A stretch of DNA of 64,000 nucleotides, from NCBI RefSeq assembly GCF_963678635.1, contig NC_087063.1:4374580-4438579 (forward strand), read 5' to 3'. The notes under the pieces are model-generated. The model worked only from the letters and a program-made list of their open reading frames with translations. It was not told the origin of the DNA and did not search any database. The DNA comes from Symsagittifera roscoffensis (lineage: Eukaryota > Xenacoelomorpha > Acoela > Convolutidae). Below are positions 54,118-61,825 of the stretch, one piece after another (positions within the stretch are counted from its first letter, which is position 1; every line of letters starts with the position of its first letter). Both the position numbers and the translations under genes were made by a program.

Positions 54118-57100
54118 CTAAGGGTGGTATGTCGTGGAGTGAGCCTGAGCGACCTGTGAGCGTCTCATAAGCTCTTTCGTAAGCTCTCCTACGAAAGCTG
54201 TTCCATTATCCGATTGAAACGTCATCGGACAACCATGTCTTGCTATCCACGTATTGATCAGGTGGTCGCATGTCTCTTCCGCCGAGGCAGTTATGCAGGG
54301 CACGGCCTCTGCATACTTCGTGAAATGATCTATCATGACCAGCACCTGATTATAACCATTTTCTGTCATGCATATCTTTTGGTGATCTATTTGCACCACC
54401 TCGTTGAATTCAGACGACTCGATCGATTGTAAAGGAAATCGCAACTTCCTTGGATCCTTGACCTGTTGGCATGACAGACATGCTGTTACCCGTTTCTCGC
54501 ATGCCTTTTTCATCCCAGGCCACTCAAAGCGCTTCAGGATCCTCTGATATACTTTGTCGATCCCCTGATGGCCCATCTGATCATGTGACCTGAATAATAG
54601 TTCTGTCTGATAGAGTTGCGGTAACACTATCGCGTTATAATTGTATAGGACTCTGTCTTCCTCTCTTCTTTTGCAAGCCACGATCCCGTCCTTGTTCAAA
54701 TATAACCTCCCTTCCTTCTGCATGAAGTATTGTCTCAGGATGCGATAACTGTCCTCCTCGAGGTCCCTTTTATCCGGAGAACCATTTTCGATCCACCTTT
54801 TCAGGTTGCTTGTCATGCGATCATTTCTCTGCGCTCTTAGAAGGTCCGAGAGTCTGTATCTCGCCTTCAAGTATGTCTTCATGACCCTCATCTGACTATT
54901 CAGCTCGTTGGGCTGATGTGTGTCTTCTTCCATCTTAACGCACCAAATCTTCGCCAACGGTTGTGTCTCTTGTTCAAACGGCTGAAGATCAGTCCTGACT
55001 ACCTCTTTCTGCGGCAACAGGCTTATCGAACGTTTCGATACCGCTATCGTTTCTAAGTCATCCGCTGGGTTGTCAAAGACTCTTTCGCTTGGTATTAGGT
55101 AGCGATCACTGTCAGGATCCTGGTACACCTCTCGCTCCAGGTCCCTTGTCCGAGTTTCCACTAGTAGCGTGTGTATTGCCAGTTCTGACAGTTCTGATCC
55201 CGAGCTCGAATTCCTGTCTGAATAGGTGTCCATTCCTGAGCTTCCTGAATTATCATCCGTCGAAGAGGTTGTGCTGGAGACTGCACTCTCCTCCAGATCA
55301 TGTCTGTGCTTTCTTCGCATCCATCTGAACTCCCCGGACAAAACCTTGTTCTCTAGGTCCTGTTTCTCATCAGGAATTTTCTCGTTTATCTCAGACTCCC
55401 CGGACAAATTTTCTCGTCCCGGGTGTTGATCTTGTGATCGCTGGTTCTTCTCATCATCCTTCTCCCCGGACAAATAGTCTTGCAGCAGATTTTGTTCTAC
55501 CTCTTCACCCTCTTTATCCCTGTCTACAAAGGTGACGGTTTTCTTTCGCTTGCTGCTCCCCTGTTCTTTCTGTCCGTAAGAAGTACTGGTTAAAATCTCT
55601 TGGGGTATTGAGGATACTAGTTGCTGAACTATTGTCCTACAATCCCTTTCGTTCTCTTCGTGTTGTCGTCTGGACGGCATGATCTTCACCTTCTCACTCA
55701 CTGTTAGCGATGCCACTGCTGCTGTCCACTCGGGGTCATCTCTGGTCACTTCTCTTTCTAACAATCCACCCAGCATCCGCATCACTTGTGGTGTGACTTG
55801 CACCGTTTTATCCAATAATGAGAGGCTGTTTATATTCATGCGAGAGAGTTCTTGCTGGACCAGGTTCGAGCGCAGCAACAAATCCAAGGGAACCGGGTCC
55901 TCTTTGGACAGGATCTTTATCTCGGCTGCTTTCTCTACAGGTAACTCAGGGTGCCCTGGAATTGGATGTCCAGATTTATCCAACCATCTCGTTAAGGGAA
56001 GCGCTTCATAAGTTTCTTTGTCCAGAAACGAGAATCCCTCCTTTATTTCCGCCTGATTGGCCTGCTTCTGCTCCAATCTTTCATAGAACTCAGTTTTCTT
56101 GCTGAGGCTGTCAGCATTCTGGTGTTTATCACGCATCCTATGTTCGATTATCATATGGTAGCCATCCAGTCTTACTATCCATCTACCAATATAACTCTGA
56201 TCCATCGAGTAGGTCTTCAACCAGGATAACGCTCTGTTGTCCACGCGTAACTTGAAGGGAGCGCTCCCCAAGTATGCACGGTACTTTTCCACGAAGGTGA
56301 CTACTGCAAACATTTCTGCTTTTGGTGCGCCATATTTAATCTCTGTGTCACTCAAGACCTTGCTGCCGTATGCAATGGGACGGAGAACTGTTCTTCCGTT
56401 CCATTCTTGCTCTTGATGCAAGATTCCTGAGATGGCCACCACCGATGCGTCTGTGTCGAGAACATACATGCCCTTTTCTGTAGGCATGCCCAGCACTGGC
56501 GCTTCGCACAGTTCCCGCTTTATGTTCTCGGAAGCAACCTGTGCCTCATCGTTCCATTCGAACTTTTTCCCTTTGTTGCGCATCAACTTCTGCATCGGGT
56601 ACACCTTGTCCGCAAATCCTTTTATGAATTCTCGGTAGTAATTGGCAAACCCTAGGAAGCTCAGGAGCTGTGTGTCCGTTCTGGGAGCTTTCCATGTCAA
56701 CACTGCTTCCACTGTTTCCGGGTCCGGCCTCACACCATGCCTATCCACCATTCTTCCTAGGTACTTAATCGAGTCCCTAAGGATTTCACATTTCGATGGT
56801 TTGCACTTTAATCCTGCTCTTTTCATGCATCCAAAGACCTCATCGAGCCTATCAATGTGGTCTTCCAGGGTCGGTGTCGCTTTGACTACGTCATCCACGT
56901 AACACATCACGAGATTCCCGTACTTCTTGGTTACTCTCGTCAAAGCCTGAGCCATCAGTCTTTGAAAAGTGGCCGTTGCATTGCACCAGCCGAAGGGCAT
57001 CCTCTTCCACTGGTACAATCCCAACTCGCACGCGAATCCGGTCTTCTCTCTGTCCTTCTTTCGCAGAGGGACCTGCCAGAAGGCAGAACCTAAGTCCAAT

Positions 57101-57627
57101 GTGGTGAAGAACTTGGCATCACCAAGCTTAGATAGGCTCTCGTCTATTCGCGGTATCGGGTACGCATCTTTTATCGTTACCGCGTTCAAGTAACGAAAGT
57201 CGCAACAAAATCTAAGCTGCCCCCCTTTCTTTTTCGCCATTACTACTCCGCAAGCCCATGGCAATTTCGAAGGTTCTATCATGTCGTATTCAAGCAACAT
57301 TTCTATTTCCGCTCGGCACGCTTCCGATTTGTGTGGCGTCATTCGCCTTGCGCCTTCCTTATGGGGAACGGCGCCCTGATCTATTTCGATTTCGTGTTCG
57401 ACGAAATTACAGCAACCGATATCCGCCTTATGTTTTGAAAATACATCTGCGTTCCGATTTAGGAGGTCCCGCAATTTTTCGAAATCTCCCTCACCTATTT
57501 TCCCTTTTAAATGTTCTATCTCTGGCAAAACCGGTTTGTCAGATTCTAGTTTGTATGACGAGGGGCGTTCCGGAAAACTCGAGCAGCTTGATAAGCCGTC
57601 GTCCGTTTCGGATTTCATTGAAAACAA
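54118..57627 (-). CDS. Pol: reverse transcriptase, RNase H, linker, integrase (truncated)
   Basis: 1,169 codons. RT: residues 100-345, with LDLGSAFWQVPL (Asp178) and CYVDDVV (Asp245, Asp246), Ty3/gypsy type. RNase H: 385-510, with LDTDAS (Asp393), KAEMFA (Glu438), RVDNRAL (Asp463) and NADSLSKK (Asp506). A linker of about 500 residues (511-1010) is charged and Ser/Glu-rich and unusually long. Integrase: HHCC with H1015/H1020 and C1050/C1053, core Asp1081 and Asp1140. A TAG, where the family normally has Gln, ends it before the catalytic Glu; the rest is at 53668-54105. The start is taken as ATG 57627, but the same frame is open upstream to the TAG at 57685, so Pol probably continued from the protease. 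Confidence 0.9.
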   Translation of the reverse strand: MFSMKSETDDGLSSCSSFPERPSSYKLESDKPVLPEIEHLKGKIGEGDFEKLRDLLNRNADVFSKHKADIGCCNFVEHEIEIDQGAVPHKEGARRMTPHKSEACRAEIEMLLEYDMIEPSKLPWACGVVMAKKKGGQLRFCCDFRYLNAVTIKDAYPIPRIDESLSKLGDAKFFTTLDLGSAFWQVPLRKKDREKTGFACELGLYQWKRMPFGWCNATATFQRLMAQALTRVTKKYGNLVMCYVDDVVKATPTLEDHIDRLDEVFGCMKRAGLKCKPSKCEILRDSIKYLGRMVDRHGVRPDPETVEAVLTWKAPRTDTQLLSFLGFANYYREFIKGFADKVYPMQKLMRNKGKKFEWNDEAQVASENIKRELCEAPVLGMPTEKGMYVLDTDASVVAISGILHQEQEWNGRTVLRPIAYGSKVLSDTEIKYGAPKAEMFAVVTFVEKYRAYLGSAPFKLRVDNRALSWLKTYSMDQSYIGRWIVRLDGYHMIIEHRMRDKHQNADSLSKKTEFYERLEQKQANQAEIKEGFSFLDKETYEALPLTRWLDKSGHPIPGHPELPVEKAAEIKILSKEDPVPLDLLLRSNLVQQELSRMNINSLSLLDKTVQVTPQVMRMLGGLLEREVTRDDPEWTAAVASLTVSEKVKIMPSRRQHEENERDCRTIVQQLVSSIPQEILTSTSYGQKEQGSSKRKKTVTFVDRDKEGEEVEQNLLQDYLSGEKDDEKNQRSQDQHPGRENLSGESEINEKIPDEKQDLENKVLSGEFRWMRRKHRHDLEESAVSSTTSSTDDNSGSSGMDTYSDRNSSSGSELSELAIHTLLVETRTRDLEREVYQDPDSDRYLIPSERVFDNPADDLETIAVSKRSISLLPQKEVVRTDLQPFEQETQPLAKIWCVKMEEDTHQPNELNSQMRVMKTYLKARYRLSDLLRAQRNDRMTSNLKRWIENGSPDKRDLEEDSYRILRQYFMQKEGRLYLNKDGIVACKRREEDRVLYNYNAIVLPQLYQTELLFRSHDQMGHQGIDKVYQRILKRFEWPGMKKACEKRVTACLSCQQVKDPRKLRFPLQSIESSEFNEVVQIDHQKICMTENGYNQVLVMIDHFTKYAEAVPCITASAEETCDHLINTWIARHGCPMTFQSDNGTAFVGELTKELMRRSQVAQAHSTTYHP
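55330..55474 (-). repeat. three polypurine-like motifs at 66-bp spacing
   Basis: CTCCCCGGACAAA on the plus strand at 55330, 55396 and 55462. They encode L-S-G-E every 22 residues (about 718, 740, 762), while the sequence between them is not conserved. They may descend from a 66-bp tandem repeat. Confidence 0.7.
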
Positions 57628-57684
57628 TTTATGAATAGATTTTAATTCATTTATCCTCTTTAAAATTTTATCTTTATTGGCATG

Positions 57685-58950
57685 CTAAGGACAGTCTTTC
57701 ACACTATATCTCTTCAAGTTTTGTGTCTCCTCATAGTCGGTCCTCATTGGCAAAGCGTAGCCAAGCTTCTTTCCACGCTGGATTGAAACCGTGGTGTCCA
57801 GTGTGTTCAACAACACACTGACACACAGTCCGTTTCGAGTTACCGAGAAGCTCCGGCCTAAAATCACCGAACTCTGACTATTTGGATTCGGTACTAAGCA
57901 AACCTGCTGACTATCACTTAACGAATTCAAATTTATCATTCTAAAAATTGCTACCACAGCTTGTCCTGGTTGTAATTTTACTTTTCTATCCAAAAAAATT
58001 GGTACCTTGTTTTCGTCTGTTATCATCCTAATAATTGGTCTCTTAACATACTTTTGGTCCGGGTTTCTAATCCGTATCAGACCGTTGTTCAAGTCAATCA
58101 TCACGTCAAAATTCCTGACAAAATCCCGGCCCAAGATGAACTGGTCCGCGTCGTCCAGATTCTCTACCACCAGGAAGCTCATCCAAAGATCCCGTCCTCC
58201 CATGTGGAGGGCCGTTATTGGTGTTCTTCCGGCCACGTAGATAGCTCTTCGATTGGCGGCGGCCAGTCGGAGATTCGTTGGAATTAGATCTTCCCGCGTG
58301 AAGCCCATTCTTTCCCAAGTTTTTATCGGCATCACACTCACTACCGCTCCTGTGTCCAGAAGCCCTGTGACTCCGAGTTTTGTTCCGTTGGTGTCGAGCA
58401 GATGTGCGGTCACATCTGCTTCATACCCAATGTGTACTGCGTCTTGTTCCATCATGGCGTCATGGCCTATCCTGCGGACCTTGAGTTCCTCTTCTCCCAA
58501 ATAGATCTGCCCCATTTGGTCATCATCTGTTGTTACATAAGTCCTGGTGTAGATACTGATTCCATCCACGTTCAGCATTACTTGATACGGCCCATAGACC
58601 TCTAGGTAGCGTCCATGAAGTTTCTTCATGCGAGGGCCACCCGTCGTTAGTAGTGCTCGCACAGCTCTCGACTCGGTGCGTGGCTCCACCTGCCTCAGAT
58701 AATCTGCATATGTGTCCAAATGCATCAAAGTGAACTCGGATGGTTCAGTCAGATTTCTGATCACCTGATGTCCAGCCACTGAGATTATCGACTGTATCTT
58801 GCTTCCTTGCGGCACCATGCCAAACCTCTGACCGGAGATCACATTAAGCTTCATGCTCAAACTGCTTGGTGCTTTAGTTTCCTCGAACTCCGTTGCTTCG
58901 AAGGTATTCAGTTGCTCCTGAAGTTTTTCATTCTCCAGTTCAAGTTTCAC
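57685..58950 (-). CDS. retroviral-type aspartic protease region
   Basis: 421 codons, same frame as Pol downstream and as the linker upstream, bounded by TAG (57685) and TAA (58966). The N-terminal part is a helix (LELENEKLQEQL), then a domain of about 150 residues conserved in E1 (VAGHQVIRNLTEPSEFTLMH). The protease core has TGLLDTGAVVSVMP (DTG at 199-201, catalytic Asp199), a VAGRTPI strand, and FILGRDFVRNF (about 271-281), the paired strand of retropepsins. It would process the Gag-Pol precursor. The C-terminal 120 residues (PNPNSQSSVILGRSF) are conserved in E1 but not a known domain. Confidence 0.85.
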   Translation of the reverse strand: MKLELENEKLQEQLNTFEATEFEETKAPSSLSMKLNVISGQRFGMVPQGSKIQSIISVAGHQVIRNLTEPSEFTLMHLDTYADYLRQVEPRTESRAVRALLTTGGPRMKKLHGRYLEVYGPYQVMLNVDGISIYTRTYVTTDDDQMGQIYLGEEELKVRRIGHDAMMEQDAVHIGYEADVTAHLLDTNGTKLGVTGLLDTGAVVSVMPIKTWERMGFTREDLIPTNLRLAAANRRAIYVAGRTPITALHMGGRDLWMSFLVVENLDDADQFILGRDFVRNFDVMIDLNNGLIRIRNPDQKYVKRPIIRMITDENKVPIFLDRKVKLQPGQAVVAIFRMINLNSLSDSQQVCLVPNPNSQSSVILGRSFSVTRNGLCVSVLLNTLDTTVSIQRGKKLGYALPMRTDYEETQNLKRYSVKDCP

Positions 58951-58965
58951 TTTTTGTTCGATCTC

Positions 58966-59217
58966 TTACATTACTAGTTCCTGCTGCACTCTATTTAGAG
59001 CATCCCTCGCGGCTGCCTTATAATCGATCTCGAAGTCGTGAGCCGCAGTTGCTGGTTCCGGCTCACGTGCCTCCTCTGTTACCGCTTGCATTTTCTTTGC
59101 CGCCAGCTCTTGAGGTTTATCGTTTCTGCGTGCCTCTGCTTCTCTCAAAAGTCGAGCCTTGCTGGCTTTCACTCCTGACAAAGCTTCTTCATGTCTTGGA
59201 TGCTTAATGTCTGCCAC
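58966..59217 (-). CDS. helical linker between nucleocapsid and protease
   Basis: 83 codons, Ala/Glu/Arg-rich (KARLLREAEARRNDK). It is in the protease frame and ends at a TAA, where E1 has a Lys codon. It begins in a different frame from the capsid segment; E1 has capsid-end and linker in one frame, so a one-base indel near 59235 in E2 is likely. Confidence 0.6.
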   Translation of the reverse strand: MADIKHPRHEEALSGVKASKARLLREAEARRNDKPQELAAKKMQAVTEEAREPEPATAAHDFEIDYKAAARDALNRVQQELVM

Positions 59218-60266
59218 TGCATCCCAGAATTGCGGAAATCTGATTTAAAATGACCTTCCAAGTTGCAAAAGAAACACCTCGGGCCGAATTTCGCAATTAC
59301 TCCTCTCATGAAATCCTCATGGTCCAACTCTGACGCATCTTCGTCCTCGAGGCTAAAGCCTATTGCTTTCATGCCTTGTTTGTAAGCTGGGCATGCTGAC
59401 ACATGTTGGTCCGTTGAACTGCAATTAGCACAAGAGCGTCTCCTGTCCATATCATCCCTCGGTTTGTACCAATTGTTCCCTTGGTTAGCTGGTCCGTTGT
59501 TAAAATTGCCATAATTGTTCTTGTAATATCCAGATCTCGAAGGAGGTTTCAACAAAAGATACTCTTTTGATTTGAGCCTCAACTCCTCCGGTGTTGGCGC
59601 ATTGGTTGATAGTGGTGTGTAATGCGTTGCTAGCATCGTACGAAGTTCATCATTCTTCACACCATCGATAAATTTCGAGGCTACGGCCAAGTTCATCCTT
59701 CGGTTTGACTCGTCCGGTTGGCTGCGTCTCCTCAGCATTTCCAAATCATCGAGAAACTTGTCTATCGTTTCATTTTCTCGTTGCCTCCGTTTCTCGAAGC
59801 GCATCATCGCCTGGTGCCCCTGCACCCCTGATCCAAAACGGTTTAACAAGATTTCGAAGATTTTCTCAGCAGTGTCACGTTGATATTGCTTCTTGGCCAT
59901 GACACAGTTCAGGGCTGTCCCTTCTAAATTGCTGGTGAGCGCACTGCATTCCTGTCTCTCCGACAAGTCCTGTTCCTCGAAATGCAGCTTCATTACCTCT
60001 ATCCAGGTATCAATACAGCCATCAGATTCGTCTTTGTAGCATCTTGGTTTCTTAAAGACTCTTCTGGACTTCTCACTGCGTTCATTGGTTCTTGATAACC
60101 TTGTCAGGAATGTCTCCAAAGACCTGTTTAGGGGTTCAAATGCTGTGGCCATTGCCGTAGCATCCCCTGAGTGTCCTGCTTGAGTGTCCTCACACCTCGT
60201 CGAAGGCTCTGTGTGCGGTGCATCCCTGCAATCCGAATCACCGTGAGTGTTTCCCGCTTGGCCCAC
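59169..60266 (-). CDS. Gag capsid and zinc knuckles
   Basis: 365 codons. Residues 60-225 match Ty3/gypsy-type capsid: DESDGCIDTWIEVMKLHF, LEGTALNCVMAKK, AEKIFEILLNRFGSG and FLDDLEMLRRRSQPDE. The nucleocapsid has two zinc-binding motifs: C279-X2-C282-X5-H288-X3-C292, and C331-X2-C334-X4-H339-X4-F344, in which the last Cys is replaced. The first knuckle has unusual spacing, conserved in E1. The true start is unclear because the upstream coiled-coil frame overlaps it by 139 bp. Confidence 0.85.
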   Translation of the reverse strand: MGQAGNTHGDSDCRDAPHTEPSTRCEDTQAGHSGDATAMATAFEPLNRSLETFLTRLSRTNERSEKSRRVFKKPRCYKDESDGCIDTWIEVMKLHFEEQDLSERQECSALTSNLEGTALNCVMAKKQYQRDTAEKIFEILLNRFGSGVQGHQAMMRFEKRRQRENETIDKFLDDLEMLRRRSQPDESNRRMNLAVASKFIDGVKNDELRTMLATHYTPLSTNAPTPEELRLKSKEYLLLKPPSRSGYYKNNYGNFNNGPANQGNNWYKPRDDMDRRRSCANCSSTDQHVSACPAYKQGMKAIGFSLEDEDASELDHEDFMRGVIAKFGPRCFFCNLEGHFKSDFRNSGMQWQTLSIQDMKKLCQE

Positions 60267-61825
60267 ATGACTCCTCTTCGGGCTTGCATGCCCCCTGTTG
60301 CCGGAATCACTTCTCCCAGTCGCATGTGTGCCTTGCGTTGGTCGTTCGTTAGAGGTTTGTCTGTTCCCCGTTGAACTTGCTCTACTGTTCGGGCCCCATG
60401 TTCCATTACCCCTTGTGGCATAGCCTGATGAACTGCCCCTGCCTCTCCATACGTCTTCCTCTTTTGATGTTCATTGAAGTTCACCCTCGGTTCCTTGCTG
60501 GGACCTCCCGAGTTCGGTTCTCCTTCTTTTGGTCCACTCTTGCTGCTTAGTAGCCCGTCCAACCTATCCATGATAGCCTGAGTTCGCCTGTCCATCATCG
60601 CGTCTATCTTTGTGTCAAGAGTCCCAAGAGACTGCTCTTGTTGAATTCTTAACTTCTCCGTGTCGTCTCTTAAGCGTAACTCTCGCTGTTCCGCCTCTCT
60701 TGTCATTCGCGACAAGTTCCTCGCCATATGTTCGTCCGTTCTTTCCTTCAAGCGTTTTTCGCTCCTGCCAACTTCTTGTCTGTTGCGGTTTATTTCTTCC
60801 CGCAGACTCTCTCTTTCAATGTGGACTGCCCTTTCTAGTTCACTCATCCTTATTGACATCTGCTCGTTTTGTTCTCCTAAACTGTCCACTATGTTGTTTA
60901 AGGCTTCCTCTAGTGCTGCCCCGTTATCCACGAGTGGCGTCACTAGTGGTGGTGTAACCCTGTCGGTCCCAGGTAGCTTCGTGCTGGTCGAGATCCGGGC
61001 CTTAACTCTCTGCTTCGACGTCTTTTCATTATCTACTTCAGGATCCGCTAACGCATTGCCGAGCCCTCTGGTTCTATTCTCTTCAGGTTGTGGCTCCGAA
61101 CTTGTCCTAATCGCGAAGTCCTTTGACTGGCCCGGTGTGTTTGCCTCCTTACTTATCGTTGTCACTACACCAAATTTATCCATGGTTCCAGTCTCTCTTC
61201 CGACGTGTGCCTCACTCTCCTGGATCGAACTATTGAGACTGACTTGAGATCCAAAGTCCCCTTGCTCCTCTTCATCCTCTTCCTCCTGGGATTCACCGTC
61301 GTTTCCTGCTCCTCCTCCCATGCTGAATGGAAAGATGTTTCCGAAGGTGTTCTTCATTCTTTCTGAGAATGATGATGACGTTGTTTGTTTCCCAGTTCCG
61401 CCTGCCAGCATAGTGTTGTCTGTCGGAGATCTTCTAGTTGTCGCTATTTCAGTCGAGATGTCGGACAGTTCCGACATCTCCTCTCGATCCAATGTCCCGG
61501 TGGAAGTGGCAAAATCATGGCCTTGTTCTACCGGAGTAGATTCACTCGCCAGCCTTCTGCCTCTCCCTTCCAGTCCATTTACTTCCTGGTTGTCGTTCAT
61601 GGTATGGTACGTATTGACCTCCACTTCTAACAGTTCTTTCCGATCTTCTGAGGTCTTCTGACTTCTCGTTTCAACCATTCTGCCTGAAACCGTCTCCCCT
61701 TTATCGGACCGGGATCGCTTGATCCAATCCACAAAAGGATCGGTCATCGTTTTTCTTTGCTTTTCAGGTATGAATTTCCTTGATCTATTACCTCGTTTTG
61801 GTATCCTTGACTTGTCTAGACTCAT
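60128..61825 (-). CDS. Gag N-terminal coiled-coil protein
   Basis: 565 codons from ATG 61825, the first ATG of the element after its leader. Basic N-terminus (residues 1-55), an acidic stretch EEEDEEE near 181, and a long coiled coil at residues about 303-428 (LEEALNNIVDSLGEQNEQM, RESLREEINRNRQEV). The C-terminal part is Gly/Gln-rich. The equivalent E1 protein has the same layout. Reading must move by one base into the capsid frame in the overlap 60128-60266 if Gag is one protein; otherwise this is a separate structural protein. Confidence 0.8.
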   Translation of the reverse strand: MSLDKSRIPKRGNRSRKFIPEKQRKTMTDPFVDWIKRSRSDKGETVSGRMVETRSQKTSEDRKELLEVEVNTYHTMNDNQEVNGLEGRGRRLASESTPVEQGHDFATSTGTLDREEMSELSDISTEIATTRRSPTDNTMLAGGTGKQTTSSSFSERMKNTFGNIFPFSMGGGAGNDGESQEEEDEEEQGDFGSQVSLNSSIQESEAHVGRETGTMDKFGVVTTISKEANTPGQSKDFAIRTSSEPQPEENRTRGLGNALADPEVDNEKTSKQRVKARISTSTKLPGTDRVTPPLVTPLVDNGAALEEALNNIVDSLGEQNEQMSIRMSELERAVHIERESLREEINRNRQEVGRSEKRLKERTDEHMARNLSRMTREAEQRELRLRDDTEKLRIQQEQSLGTLDTKIDAMMDRRTQAIMDRLDGLLSSKSGPKEGEPNSGGPSKEPRVNFNEHQKRKTYGEAGAVHQAMPQGVMEHGARTVEQVQRGTDKPLTNDQRKAHMRLGEVIPATGGMQARRGVMWAKRETLTVIRIAGMHRTQSLRRGVRTLKQDTQGMLRQWPQHLNP

